In this document: positions 32,391 through 43,743 of the stretch, piece after piece | Position numbering within the stretch: position 1 is the first letter of the stretch | Layout: the number at the start of each line of letters is the position of its first letter | NCBI GenBank assembly: GCA_019802505.1 | Contig: JAFMOC010000240.1 | Coordinates: 50,001-114,000, forward strand | DNA: 64,000 bases | Source of the DNA: Corydoras sp. C115 | Lineage: Eukaryota > Chordata > Actinopteri > Siluriformes > Callichthyidae | Direction of reading: 5' to 3' | The notes under the pieces: generated by a model | What the model was told of the DNA's origin: nothing | The model's database searches: none | What the model saw: the letters and a program-made list of their open reading frames with translations, nothing else | Position numbers and translations under genes: made by a program

Positions 32391-32999
32391 CCTATCCCAG
32401 CTTGATTACTGTAATGCGTTGCTTACCGGTCTCCCAGCTTCCACAATAATACCTCTACAACTAATTCAAAACTCTTCAGCCCGACTTGTATTTAACCACC
32501 CCAAGCGAACTCATGTCACTCCAATACTCATTTCTCTCCATTGGGTCCCTGTAGCTGATCGCATTCAGTACAAGTCACTGACTCTGGCCTACAGGACCAT
32601 TTCTGGATCTGCCCCCTCTTACCTTCACTCTATCTTTTCAAAATAAACTCCGGCTCGTTCACTTTGTTCCAGTGATGATTGACGCCTGGTGATTCGACCT
32701 CACAGAGGAGTTAATTCTCACTACGTGGCATTCACCACTGCAAAATGGTGGTCTTCCCAACTCTGTCCGTAAGGCAGAGTCACTAGCCATTTTTAAGAAA
32801 CTACTGAAGACACATCTTTTTAACAAATACCTGTTGTAGAAAATTAAAAAAGTGGGGGAGTGGTGCAGGATCAGGTTTAATAATTCTACAGTGTAGCTGG
32901 TTTTCTACTGACTTGTGATGTTCTCATTTGTAAGCCACTTTGAATAAAAGCATCTGCTAAATGACTAAATGTAACATAAATGTAATGTACCTCACTCCA

Positions 33000-33520
33000 G
33001 CTACAGATTTCAGGTGTACTTTTTATTTTTTCCCCCACACCTCCAGAGTCACCAATTTAGGGTCCCACCGATTACTATGGTACATCATTTAACCCCAATT
33101 GCGCCTTGGGCAATTGCATATCACTCTGGTCACATGTGCTCACTTTACCAGTGTGTGTATATGTGGGTGTTTCACTGTACATGTGAACATGGGTTACATG
33201 TGGAGAACAAATACCTCGGTGTGCAAGCTCAGTTGGCAAAATAGGATGTTTTATCACTTTTTACCCAGGGGTTTCACAGAGAATAAACAAAAAACATTAA
33301 TACCATTAAACTATTTTGTTAAAATTTATAAACAGTTATCTTCATAATATACCTTGGTTGGTAGATCAGTATTCAGCAAAACTTTGCAAGAGATTATGTA
33401 CTTGTGCAAAACAACTTCTGTAAACCATAAATGCAGGGCTCTTGCTGTAGTTTTACCACTGCTAACATAGTGTTTTTATGTATTTACTTTGCATGGCATT
33501 TTTTTTCCTGCTATGGCCCC
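33000..33520. other. intergenic DNA upstream of the cortexin-domain gene
   Basis: No feature recognised. Confidence 0.45.
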
Positions 33521-33521
33521 C

Positions 33522-33812
33522 CTGTCACGCTGGTTTAGTGGTTAGCATCTTCGCCTTTCAACGCTGGAGATCCTGGTTCAAATCCCAATCTGGGTTCTCC
33601 CCATGTCCATGTAGGTATTCTCCGGGTTTCCTCCCACATTCCAAGAACATGGATTTAAGGTAAATTACCCCATATAGAGTTTGTCTGTTTGAGTGATTGC
33701 GCCCAGTGATAGATTGGTGTATTTGGCCAGCACTTGAAAAATTCTTCCCTAGATGGGCATAGGGAACCCCCCTGCGTCCCTGGTCGAGGATTAAGCAGAA
33801 GATAATGAATAA
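33522..33812 (+). mobile_element. V-SINE, diverged
   Basis: Head with A box (TGGTTTAGTGG) and B box (GGTTCAAATCC), shortened middle, tail with AGAAGATAATGAATAAAT. Confidence 0.85.
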
Positions 33813-33945
33813 ATTAATGAACAAATTTCACCCACATGAATGAATAAATTTTCACCCACAATGCTTGTATTAAATATTTGCAAAAATAAAATGCATAGTG
33901 TGTGCGTGTCTTCATATGAAGGATGTGATTTTAATTATTTTTATG

Positions 33946-33960
33946 TTCTTTTTCATGCAG
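33946..33960 (+). promoter_or_regulatory. splice acceptor of the cortexin-domain coding exon
   Basis: The polypyrimidine stretch TTCTTTTTCATGCAG precedes the likely exon start at 33961. Confidence 0.55.
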
Positions 33961-34162
33961 GATATCTTAATAATGCTCAATAAAACAAACACATCAAGTT
34001 CCTGGCTAAAGCTCTGCTGAGACCTGTGAATATTTCCTGTGAAGATTTTGGCAAACACTGGACTTGCATAAATATTTTTTACAAAAACAAGAATTAAGAC
34101 TAAGAAACGCCATTGCACTGAAAAAGAGTCTATGTTAAATTACCATAATAAGCATTAACAAG

Positions 34163-34348
34163 ATGGACAAAGTAGCCCAGGAGGGATCTAGGATGGACAT
34201 CGATGTGGACTTGGGCTTTGCACTCTTCTTCCTTTTCCTGCTTTGTCTCTTCTTATTCATCACAATGATCCGTTGTGCTCAGACCATTATTGACCCTTAT
34301 GGCTCCATCCCAACGTCCACTTATCAGGAAGAGCAGATCACTAACTGA
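34163..34348 (+). CDS. cortexin domain-containing single-pass membrane microprotein
   Basis: A 61-residue protein in one exon. Residues 1-17 are polar; about 18-39 are a strongly hydrophobic membrane helix (FALFFLFLLCLFLFITMI); then the cortexin signature RCAQTIIDPYGSIPTSTY at about 40-57, ending EEQITN. This matches the CTXND1/CTXND2 class of cortexin-domain proteins, which are about 55-60 residues; I cannot settle which paralogue. The biochemical role of the family is poorly known. The ATG has A at -3 and G at +4. A good acceptor (TTCTTTTTCATGCAG, ending 33960) lies 202 bases upstream, so the coding exon probably starts at 33961 with a leader spliced from further upstream. The frame is undamaged in a region otherwise full of debris, which supports selection. 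Confidence 0.85.
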   Translation: MDKVAQEGSRMDIDVDLGFALFFLFLLCLFLFITMIRCAQTIIDPYGSIPTSTYQEEQITN

Positions 34349-34557
34349 CGGTTACTTTGGCCTATCCCACAGGGTAATCACTCTCCAGGGGTAGGACCTG
34401 AGTTTTTGTGACATGAGCACATGTATGGAGAATTATACTTTTATTCTTTTTAAGCCCCTTTTTTTTAGTTCATAAGCATAAAGAAAACACAAGCAAAATA
34501 ATTGGATTACAAGGTGTTTATTAGAGATTAAATAATTTTAACTACTGATTGGATCAT

Positions 34558-34888
34558 GGGTGGCACAGTGACTTAATGGTTGGCACTTTTACCTCTCAGC
34601 ACTGGGGATTCAGGTTCGAATCCCAATCTGGGTAAAGTTTCCATGTTCTCCCTGTTTCACCGTGGGTCTCCTCCGGGTTCTCTAGTTTCCTCCCACAGTC
34701 CAAAAACATGGATTCAAGGTCAGTTGAATGCTCTAAATTGCATAATTATATTGTGTTTGTCTGTGTGAGTGTGCCCAGCAATAGATTGGCACCCAAAATG
34801 TTCTCTCCTGGATGGGTATGGGAATCCACGTCCTTAATCCTCCACCCTAATGGAGAATTAAGCAGAAGATTATGAATGAATAAATGAT
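34558..34888 (+). mobile_element. V-SINE downstream of the cortexin-domain gene
   Basis: Full-length layout, moderately diverged. The flanks TGATTGGATCAT and TGATTGTGTCAT look like a mutated TSD. Confidence 0.87.
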
Positions 34889-35398
34889 TGTGTCATACTG
34901 GGCAAAAAGGTCACCGTTTGGATGTAAATATGATCTGGGGTTGCTGAAGTTCAGCAAAGTTATGTGCCCAAATAATGAAGTCAGCTAACTAAATTAATTT
35001 ATTCCATCAATGGATTTTTCTTCCCTAATGGCACAGGTATTTTCCAGGATCTTTGAAATATTCTGGAAAAAGTAATGCAACTCTGCACATAAATAAATGT
35101 TGTGTGATTGCAGAAGCTTATGGAAATTATTCCAAAATGAATGCACATCCTACCAAAATTCAGAGGCCCTAAACCAATATAAATCTGCTGAATTTAACAA
35201 AAGAATGTTTTGCTGCATAATTCATAATCTGTATGTTAAACAAAGCATGATAATAAGAATGAGTACCATAAATTCTCTAAATATATATTAACCATAATAA
35301 TTTGGCTGAAAATGGCTAAATATAACCAATAAATACTTCTGGTGTTTGGCAAATAAGAGAAAATAATTAACACTGAGTGACAATGTTTTTACTGACAC
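34889..35398. other. intergenic DNA
   Basis: AT-rich; nothing recognised. Confidence 0.5.
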
Positions 35399-35410
35399 TA
35401 TTTTGTGTTC

Positions 35411-35757
35411 GGCGGCACGGTGGCTTAGTGGTTAGCACGTTCGCCTCTCAGCGCTAGGGATTCCCGGTTCGAATCCCCATCTGGGTGGAGTTTCCATGTT
35501 CTCCCCGTGTCCGCGTGGGTTTCCTCCGGGTTCTCCGGTTTCCTCCCACAGTCCAAAAACATGGATCAAGTTAATTGAGTTCTCTAAATTGCCCCATATA
35601 GAGTGTGTTTGAGTGTGTGAGTGTGTACCCAGCGATGGATTGGCGCCCTGTCCTGGGTGTATCTGCCCAGCGCCCGAGACGTTCTCCCCTGGATGGGCAT
35701 GGGGAACCCTACCGCGACCCTAATAGAGGATAAAGCGGGAGATAATGAATGAATGAA
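35411..35757 (+). mobile_element. V-SINE, youngest-looking full-length copy
   Basis: All parts present: GGCGGCACGGTGGCTTAGTG head, intact A and B boxes, central block, TCCTCCCACAGTCCAAAAAC, and an (AATG)n tail. Exact 12-bp duplication tattttgtgttc at 35399-35410 and 35758-35769. A useful reference copy for the family. Confidence 0.95.
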
Positions 35758-35769
35758 TATTTTGTGTTC

Positions 35770-36167
35770 TAGTTTTAATTTTATTATATTATTTTTCCAT
35801 TATATTTCCATAGCCAAACTGGATCATGCAAAAGTTTCTATTCTGTTTCATGCATTGGAGCCAAATATAACTCAGAAAGAGTCATTGTAAATGTGCACAT
35901 TTTCACTTTTGCATTGCACTTTCTGTCAGTGCACAGTCTGCATTCTCCTTAAAAATAAAACCCTAATTTTACAATAATGCAAAATTTTGCAGCCAGCATG
36001 AAGTTTATTAATACTGCAAACATGTTTGTGTGGATGGATAAAGATGAATGTTACATTTTCTTCAGCAGTCAGGATAAAAAGGTATAAATAAACTACCTGT
36101 TTTTAATTATTTATGTATTCATTTTTGGAGCATTGATTTTAATTTGGGGAGAGGTTAGATTTGTATT
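35770..36167. other. intergenic DNA
   Basis: AT-rich; nothing recognised. Confidence 0.5.
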
Positions 36168-36222
36168 ACATTTAATGATTTAGCAGATGCTTTCATCCAA
36201 AGCGACTTACAAATGTGGAAAC
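36168..36222 (-). mobile_element. L2 3' tail fragment
   Basis: Minus-strand match to the tail at 32930-32975 (TTTAGCAGATGCTTTCATCC on the plus strand). Confidence 0.75.
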
Positions 36223-36299
36223 AACACAAAGTTAAAGTCAAGGTTTATTGTCATAATTAAACATATTTATATCTGTGCTGCATATTTAAACATATCTGT

Positions 36300-36954
36300 G
36301 CTATAGACCGCAAAGCACTCCAGTGGGTGGTAAAAACGGCGCGGTGCATCATAGGCACCGAGTTACCCACCATTGAGGACATACATCAAATGCGCTGCCT
36401 GGACAGGGCAAGAAATATCACAAAGGACACTACCCACCCAAACCATGGACTTTTCAGCCTCTTACCAACCGGTAGGCGTTACAGGAGGCTCCGTTCCCGC
36501 ACCAGCAGACTCAGGAAAAGTTTTTTTTCCTGAGGCGGTTATCCTCCTGAACGCTGAACATACAATATAATTGCTCTTTTGCACAACCACTTCTTGGCAC
36601 CTTATATCACCTATATCATGTTCATACTATGTTATATCGTGTATATATTATGTTCATCTTATGTATATATCATGTATGTAGTATGCCCATACCATATCAT
36701 GTTCACATTATGTATCTACATATAAATACTTCACCATGCACCAGTCACTGTTACTACTGCATTTTATGTAAATAATGTATATATTGCACTTCTGGTTAGA
36801 TGCTAACTACATTTCATTTGCCCTGTACTAGTACTCTGCACAATGACAATAAAGTTGAATCGAATCGAATCGAATCGAATCGAATCGAATCTAATCTAAT
36901 CTAATCTAATCTAATCTAATCTAATCTAATCTAATCTAATCTAATCTAATCTAC
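36300..36954 (+). mobile_element. Rex1-like LINE 3' end with pentanucleotide tail
   Basis: 36327-36533 encodes the C-terminal segment (ARCIIGTELPTIEDIHQMRC... HPNHGLFSLLPTGRRYRRL). It is followed by a 3' UTR and the tail (CGAAT)n(CTAAT)n at 36855-36954, after ACAATGACAATAAAGTTGAAT. 5'-truncated. Confidence 0.87.
36855..36954 (+). repeat. (CGAAT)n then (CTAAT)n LINE tail
   Basis: About seven CGAAT units change abruptly to about twelve CTAAT units, differing by one base per unit. Confidence 0.95.
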
Positions 36955-37199
36955 AGGACATACACATGAAACATACACATGAAATCCTGAACATAATAAT
37001 GAAATTAGGTTTTCTCAGACCCACGGTGAGGTGGTAGACATTACAATTTCACACATTAAATAGACATCTGTTACATTTAAGTTATGAGGTACTGATTAAA
37101 AGTAAAATGTTCTTATGCAGTAATTGAGGTCAGTTGTTATTAATGCAAATTAGCAACGTTGTGCAAATAAAAAAAAATTATAAAAAATAAAAGTCCAGG

Positions 37200-37760
37200 G
37201 AGAGTGATGAGTGTCCTGACTACCTGATGAACGACGCTGTCCCTCAGTCTGCTGGTTCCTGCCCTAAGACATCACAGTCTTCTCCCTGATGGCAGCAGGC
37301 TGATGAAGCTGTGTAGTTGGTGTTTGGAATCACCCTCCATGCTGAGGGCTTTTCAACTGAGGCAGGTGCTCTGCAGATCTTGCAGTGAGGGTAGAGAGGT
37401 GCTGACTCTCAACTTGCACTGGAATGTCTTGCAACAGGACGCAATGCAGACATCATACCACACTGTGATGCAGCTGGTCAAGATGCTCTCGATGGCCCCC
37501 ATGTAGAAAGTGCATATGATAGATGTTGGGGCTCTGACTTTCCTCAGTTGGCGGAGGCTAATCTTGTCCCTGTAGTTTACACTTGATGAAGAGGTTGAAG
37601 CTGTGCAATGGTGTGTAGCAATGGTGTGTGTCAGCAGTCTAAACAGAAGGGGACTTAGCACGCATCACTGGGAGGGCCCCCATGTTCAGTGTGATGGTGC
37701 TGGATGTATTACTTCCAACCCGTATTGGCTGTGTTTTTTGAAGGAATAGAAACAGAACAC
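37200..37760 (-). mobile_element. LINE C-terminal fragment, minus strand
   Basis: The minus frame 37353-37661 encodes LRQLRKVRAPTSIICTFYMGAIESILTSCITVWY and SLPSLQDLQ, the region after the RT in Rex1/CR1-like LINEs. Ends are not defined. Confidence 0.78.
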
Positions 37761-38285
37761 ACAGAGCTCAAAGTTCTGGAAATGTGGGTATGTGGCAACT
37801 AGGTGTAGGCGAGGATCGACGGATGGTGCTTAAGGTCAGGTTGCCAGCCTGACCTGAACAAAATGTATGACCTGGTAGAAAAAGCTCACAGGCACCAAAT
37901 TGTCAACAACCCCACCTAAGAGAAAGGGCAGTATGATCACCTCCCAGATGTCCTCGGCCTAACTATTCTAGAAAAAAGCAGAACTAGGGGTGGCTTTTAG
38001 GATAAAATAGAGGTGGCAACTGGACTTCGGGGCTCGGGAGAGGCCTAATGCTGCCGAGGTCAGAGTCGTCTTGATCTTGATCGTGGGCTTGTCTTGGAAG
38101 AACACACTGCTTTAACTTGTTTTGTCATAAATAAACCACTTGATTCGAGTATCAAGCAAAGTGTCTGCATCGTGGTTTTTCGACTCCTTCAGAAAAGGTT
38201 CATCATGGAAATTGAGATTTCCTAACATCTCCCAGTCAGAAAGTCTAACAGCCAGTTGCACAGCGATGTGTTCAGGCCCAGACTG
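37761..38285. other. unassigned DNA
   Basis: Contains AATAAACC and short frames. Possibly an LTR scrap near 38120-38170, not resolved. Confidence 0.3.
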
Positions 38286-38395
38286 ACCAGTTTTAAAATA
38301 AGCTGTTGGGGGATGATGTTGACCTGAAATCAATGATTAGCATGGTGTCGAGATGTGTGAGGGCTATGTGAAGAGCAGTGGAGATCATTGGTCGA
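38286..38395 (-). pseudogene. LINE RT scrap, minus strand
   Basis: The minus frame encodes ISTALHIALTHLDTMLIIDFRS, resembling the RT segment before the first catalytic Asp. It meets an oppositely oriented LINE scrap at about 38396. Confidence 0.6.
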
Positions 38396-38650
38396 TCTCT
38401 TAGGCCTGCTCTGCAGAGGGTGGTAAAGGCTGCACAGAGGACTGTTGGAGTCAGCCTCCCCACCACCACAGACATCAACAACTCCAGATGCAGGAAAAGG
38501 GCCTCCTGCATAATGAAGGACCCCACTCATCCAGCACACTCACTTTTTGTCCCACTCCTCTCAGGCAGGAGGCTGTGGAGCATTAAGTGCAGAACAATAA
38601 GACTGAGAAAAAGCTTCACACCAGACTCTTATCTCCACCTAAAAAAACAG
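38396..38650 (+). pseudogene. LINE C-terminal scrap, plus strand
   Basis: Encodes LRPALQRVVKAAQRTVGVSLPTTTDI and KDPTHPAHSLFVPLLSGRRL, the C-terminal end of a Rex1-like LINE. Confidence 0.82.
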
Positions 38651-38721
38651 ACACTCTCCATAAATAGTACACCACTTTTTCAACAGACATTTCAGAATAT
38701 CTCACGGCTGCTAGAATTATT

Positions 38722-39070
38722 CATTCATTATCTCCCGCTTTATCCTCTATTAGGGTCGCGGTGGGGTTCCCCATGCCCATCCAGGGAAGAATGTTTCGGG
38801 CGCTGGGCAGATAGACCCAGGACAGGGCACCAATCCATCGCTGGGCACACACTCACTCACACACACACACACACACACTCTATATGGGGCAATTTTTGGA
38901 GAATTCAATTGACTTGATCCATGTTTTTGGACTGTGGGAGGAAACCGGAGAACCCGGAGGAAACCCACACGGACACGGGGAGAACATGGAAACTCCACCC
39001 AGATGGGGATTCGAACCGGGAATCCCTAGCGCTGAGAGGCGAACGTGCTAACCACTAAGCCACCTGCCGC
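38722..39070 (-). mobile_element. V-SINE, full length, with 14-bp TSD
   Basis: Complete minus-strand copy close to the 35411 copy, with an expanded CA run at about 38858-38877. Exact duplication ctgctagaattatt at 38708-38721 and 39071-39084. Confidence 0.95.
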
Positions 39071-39239
39071 CTGCTAGAATTATTATTTTTTTTTTTTATT
39101 GCTATTATATACCTACATTTTTATTCTACATTTTAGATTTATATTATATAATGCTGCAATATTAATTTTTTTTTCTAACATAATATTTGAATTGGGTCTA
39201 GGAAACATAATTTTGTTTACATTTAGTTTACATTACATT

Positions 39240-39656
39240 GAAGCAAGTTGGGACAACAGCCTGACTCAGCGAGACATTAAAGTTGTCTGTGAAGGCGTAT
39301 GCGAGTTCCACTGCACAGTCCCTTAGCACCTGGCCAGGTATGTTGTGCAGGGATGCCGTTGTTGTCCTCAAACCGAGCAAAGAGGTTGTTCAGCTTATAG
39401 GTGGTGATGTCACATGTCTGTGGGGCTGGCTTGTAGACCGTGATGGATTTTTCCCTGCTACAGATTCTGTGTGTGGTTTCTGTCACTGAAGTGCTGAGCG
39501 ATCTCGCTGGAGTACTTTTTTTTGGCCTTCCTGATACCCTGGGACAGGTTGCTTCTAGCTGTTCTCAGGCCCATCTGATCTCCTAGAGAGATTCCAGGAG
39601 CTTGTTGACCTTTTTTCATCCATGGCTTCTAATTGGCCTGTACAGTGATGGTCTGC
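39240..39656 (-). mobile_element. probable LINE linker fragment, minus strand
   Basis: The minus frame 39277-39486 (DITTYKLNNLFARFEDNN) resembles the segment just before the RT in the LINEs of this window. Diverged and undelimited. Confidence 0.45.
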
Positions 39657-40047
39657 TGAACAGCCTGCTGCTCACTGATGTGTAGATACAGTTCATTTAG
39701 AGCCTCACTTCTATATTTGATGTTGTAATTTGGAGGTATATAAACAGCGACTTTTATAACAGCTGTAAATTCTCTTGGTAGATGAAATAGTCCACCATAA
39801 ACTCCACTAATGGTGAGCAGTGATTGTGAACAACAACGGCATCCCTGCACAACATACCTGGCCAGGTGCTAAGTGAACAGCCTGCTGCTCACTGATGTGT
39901 AGATACAGTTCATTTAGAGCCTCACTTCTATATTTGATGTTGTAATTTGGAGGTATATAAACAGCGACTTTTATAACAGCTGTAAATTCTCTTGGTAGAT
40001 AAAATAGTCCACCATAAACTCCACTAATGGTGAGCAGTGATTGTGAA
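39657..40047 (+). repeat. 174-bp direct duplication with inverted templated spacer
   Basis: 39657-39830 and 39874-40047 are the same 174 bases with one difference (GATGAAATAG against GATAAAATAG). The sequence between them is a perfect reverse complement of 39322-39365. Details are given as a finding. Confidence 0.95.
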
Positions 40048-40439
40048 TCACAGCAGCATTGCAATGCCACACATCACATATATAAACACAGAGCCTGCAA
40101 CGGATCTTACCTCCGTCAACATGAGCTCTGTCTGACCAGTAGCATGTTAGCCGATCGAGCTGGATAGCGTGGGCCGGAAAGTTGTTATTGGGCCATGTTT
40201 TGGTAAACACAAAAACACAACTGTCTCTCACAGACTTCTGCGTTGAGTATAGCCAGTATGTAGTCCAGATTATTGTCCAAAGAGCATACGTTCACCAAAA
40301 ACCATGGACATAATGGCTGGTTTGTTTGGGCTAGCTTTCCGCGCTTCAACTGATTCTGTTTCCTCTCAGTGTATTTAAAGCATCCCTATTAAGAACTTGT
40401 GAAAATAGGAGTGTTATCCAATATGTTTTAATAATTTAC
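40048..40439. other. unassigned DNA
   Basis: Continues the LINE-like minus-strand material weakly (frame 39971-40231); no firm call. Confidence 0.3.
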
Positions 40440-40850
40440 AAAAGGAGTTTAAGTATCTTGGGGTCTTGTTCGCGAGTGATGGTAAGATGAAACGTGAGAT
40501 TGACAGACGGATCGGCGCGGGGTTAGCTGTGTGGCGGACCCTATACCAGTCTGTTGTGGTGAAAAAGGAGCTGAGCCAAAAGGCAAGGCTCTCGATTTAG
40601 ATATTTTCAGTCAATCTACGTTCTGATCCTCATCTATGGTCATGAGCTTTGGGTAATGACCGAAAGAACAAGACCGTGAATACAAGCGGCTGAAATGGGT
40701 TTTCTCCGCAGGGTGACTGGGCTCACCCTTAGAGATAGGGTGAGAAGCTTGGTCATCCGGGAGAGACTCGGAATAGAGCCGCTACTCCTCTGCGTCAAAA
40801 GGAGCCAATTGAGGTGGTTCAGTCATCTGGTAAGGATGGCTCCTTAGCAA
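40440..40850 (+). mobile_element. Rex3 LINE fragment
   Basis: Plus-strand copy of the region after the RT (GAGTTTAAGTATCTTGGGGT..., GTCATGAGCTTTGGGT, AGGGTGACTGGGCTCACCC, GAGAGACTCGGAATAGAG), homologous to the Rex3 at 29852-32390. Stops present, both ends lost. Confidence 0.87.
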
Positions 40851-41285
40851 CCTGACTAATCTACAGTACACTTAAGAGAATGTTCAGTGCAAAAGAAAGA
40901 TAGAAAATATTTATAGAAAAATGTATCTCATAAAAAACACTAAGCACCAACATAATAGCCCAGTTCAGACTCTGAAGAAGCATTAAAATGTTAAGCTGAT
41001 ATGCCACCTTAAGACATGTAAAACTTTCTATCATTAATGCAGCAATTAATTGAAAAAAAATATTTGGACAGTTTTTTTTTGTTTTAACCCCCAACACACC
41101 AAAGCAGCCATTGTTGGGCAATTCAGTATTAACCCTACATTGCTTGGTTTATATTCATGAAAATTAGTTAGAGATGCCTGCCAATGTTAAAACCTCTAGT
41201 GTTGGTGTGACATTGGTGCACAGGTCTACACGTGAAATATGTGTAATATTAAGTGATAGTGATATTAAGTGGTAATTAGCATTAC
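40851..41285. other. unassigned DNA
   Basis: Nothing recognised. Confidence 0.45.
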
Positions 41286-41289
41286 CTGG

Positions 41290-41876
41290 TGTTTCTGGAG
41301 CTGAAAACTGTACAGAAGGAGCTAAGAAGGAAGATCCGTGAGATAAATTGAAGACCAGCTGCAGCAGAACAATGTCAGTGGGATCTGGAAAGGCCTCAAA
41401 ACCATCTCAGGTCACAAGAAACCAGACTCCCAGGTGGTGGGAGACCAGAAATGGGTGAACGACCTAAATCTGTTTTTCAATAGGTTTGTTCACTCTCCTC
41501 CAACGACCCTGAAATCTCTACTTCAGCCATTGTCTTCAACGACTCAAGTGTACGACCCAGCCATCACCCTCACGGACATCCCCATTAGCACATCATCCAG
41601 TTCATGGCCACCGCCCACTGCTCTCAGAAACAGCATACAGGCACCTGGAACATCTGATCACTCTCCACCCCCATGCACCAATTTGACCCTTTCAACTATC
41701 CAGGTGAGAAATGAGCTCAGAAAGATGAAGCCAAGAAAGGTCCAGATCAGTTCCAGGCTGCTTGAGGTGCTGCGCCGACCAGCTCAGCGGAATTGTTGAA
41801 TTCATGTTCAACATGAGACTCAAGCTGGGACGCGTTCCATAGCTGTGGAAAACCTTGTGCATGGTACCGGTGCCTA
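41290..41876 (+). pseudogene. LINE linker/RT-start fragment
   Basis: Encodes GIWKGLKTISGHKKPDSQVVGDQKWVNDLNLFFNRF (41380-41490) and ELRKMKPRKV (about 41720), the linker and the degenerate start of a Rex1-like RT. It ends in GCATGGTACCGGTGCCTAAG where the next element begins. Confidence 0.78.
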
Positions 41877-42908
41877 AGTAAGTAAACTTTATTTATATAG
41901 CACTTTTCTTAGGCACAGGCCACAAAGTGCTTTACAAAAACGGTAAAACATAAAATATAAAAGAGAAGAACACATTAAAAGAGTAAAGCACATTTACACA
42001 ACATAAAACATAAAAACACAAACAGCCAAGACTATTGGCTAGCCCATTTGCCCAAATGCCTGTTTAAACAGGTAAGAATTTAAATGTTTTTTTCCACAGA
42101 ATCCACCAATCTTAAAAGAGGGGGCAAAGAGTTCCACAGTTTGGGAGCAACAACCTCGAATGCTCGATCTCCCCGAGTCTTTAACAGAGTGCGAGGAATA
42201 GACAGTAAGTTCAAGTTGTTAGACCGGAGCGAACGAGCTGGTACATGTTGATGGATTTTGTCAGCAGTCTAGCCCTTTAACGTCCTGCTCAACCGTTTGG
42301 TAGAGTACACTTTCAGTCACTATATCTTATTGAAAACATTGTTAAACTTAATTCAACCTGATTGTGCCGTATCTAGCATTCGGTAGAGACATGTTATGCA
42401 AGAAAAATTCACTAGGGGTCACTTTGTCTTTTAGTAATATGACGTTTAAGTTCACCTCTATAGACGAAGTCGGCAACCAGCAAAACAAGCCACACATTCG
42501 GACGTATTTTGGCCGAATTTTCAAAGATAAGCATATTTTCTTTGCATAGTGTAGTTTGAGAGGCTTTAATTATCAGCATTATGTAACTTTTTACAACAAA
42601 AATATGTTTTATAAGGGTCAAATAATTTTTTAAAAACCATCTCAACCAAACGGTTGAGATGGCCGTTTATGGTAAAAGTAGATACAGTATGCTAAGCTAT
42701 AGTAATTAGAACCAACTTTTTTGTTTTTAATTAAAAATCTCTGATCATCACTTCCGGTTTCCGCTCGACATGTGCTAGACGCGATTTTACGGGCTCCGTA
42801 GGGAGAGCAGAATTTTATTTAATTTAATGCACTTCTGACACACGCTGTTCAAATACAAGGTGACATAAACAGTAGGTGCAAATTTATAATTACTAAATTA
42901 CACTCACC

Positions 42909-43743
42909 ATGCCTCAAAAGGCCTCTAAATCGAACAAAGATCCTGGCGCTTCTCAGCCACTCATAGGGCCTGCTCTGGCGGCCTCATCCTCGACCTCACC
43001 TGTGACATCCCCCCCCCGACGACCCTGCTCTGGTATCACGCATTGTCCTGCAGGTTCTGACTGAGCTGAGGGCGATTTTTAAAGAGGATTTGCAGGTGAT
43101 GAGAGAGGAGATGATTAAGGACATATCAGTTCTGAGGACAGACTTCTCAACTTTGAAGTCCACAGTTGGTGAGATGGAGCGGTCCCTGTCCTCTTATTCT
43201 GATGAGACAGTCACGTTGCGAGCAAAGACAGAGGCCCTGGAGAAACAGGTGGAGGCTCTCAGTGCCAGAGCTGATAATTTGTAGTCGAGATCGCGGTGCC
43301 AGAATCTCAGGATTCAGGGGGTGCCTGAAGAATTTTCGGTGACTCCCGCCTCGGTCTCTGAATTACTTAAAGAAGAGCTCGGCCTGGAGAATCTGCCTGA
43401 ATTGGACCGCGCGCACAGGACGCTGGCTGCAAAAAGAGCCGGTGTAACCAGAGCGATCATTGTTCGTTTTCACCGTTACTTTGACTGTGTCGACGTTCTG
43501 AGACGTGCGAAGCAGAAAGGCTGGATGGAAGTTAGAGGTATGAAACTGGCTGTTTTCCAAGACTTCACCGCTAAAGTGGCCAAACAGCGCGCCGCGTTTA
43601 ACGAGGTGCGCTCGCTTTTGCGCGGGAGAGGCGTGAGGTTTGCACTGCTGTTTCCAGCGAGGCTGCGTGTTACTGTGGACGGCAAAGACATGGTGTTTAC
43701 ATCCGCTGCGGAGGCGAGGGAGTTTATATCCAAGATCCACTGA
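42909..43743 (+). pseudogene. L1 ORF1 nucleic-acid chaperone, two lesions
   Basis: The ATG at 42909 opens a frame that is shifted at a run of nine C (43009-43017). From 43018 the frame continues through a coiled coil (about 43060-43280, heptads of Leu/Val) to TAG at 43282-43284. It then resumes in the same frame with NLRIQGVPEE, an RRM-like region, RAIIVRFHRYFDCVDVLRRA and the C-terminal domain ending SKIH. ORF1p binds element RNA as a trimer (family knowledge). Confidence 0.88.

Larger units (their letters stand above)
26545..32990 (+). mobile_element. L2 LINE split by two later LINE insertions
   Basis: Endonuclease 26554-27257, linker 27260-27910, RT 27914-28107 and 29136-29780, C-terminal region 32404-32646, and 3' end with CTGCTAAATGACTAAATG at about 32945-32975. 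Many frameshifts. It is interrupted at about 28110 by a Rex1-like LINE and at 29851 by a Rex3 LINE. Confidence 0.87.

Noticed and set aside
36855..36954. CRISPR-like array
   Set aside because: Five-base tandem units without spacers; it is a LINE tail in a vertebrate genome.
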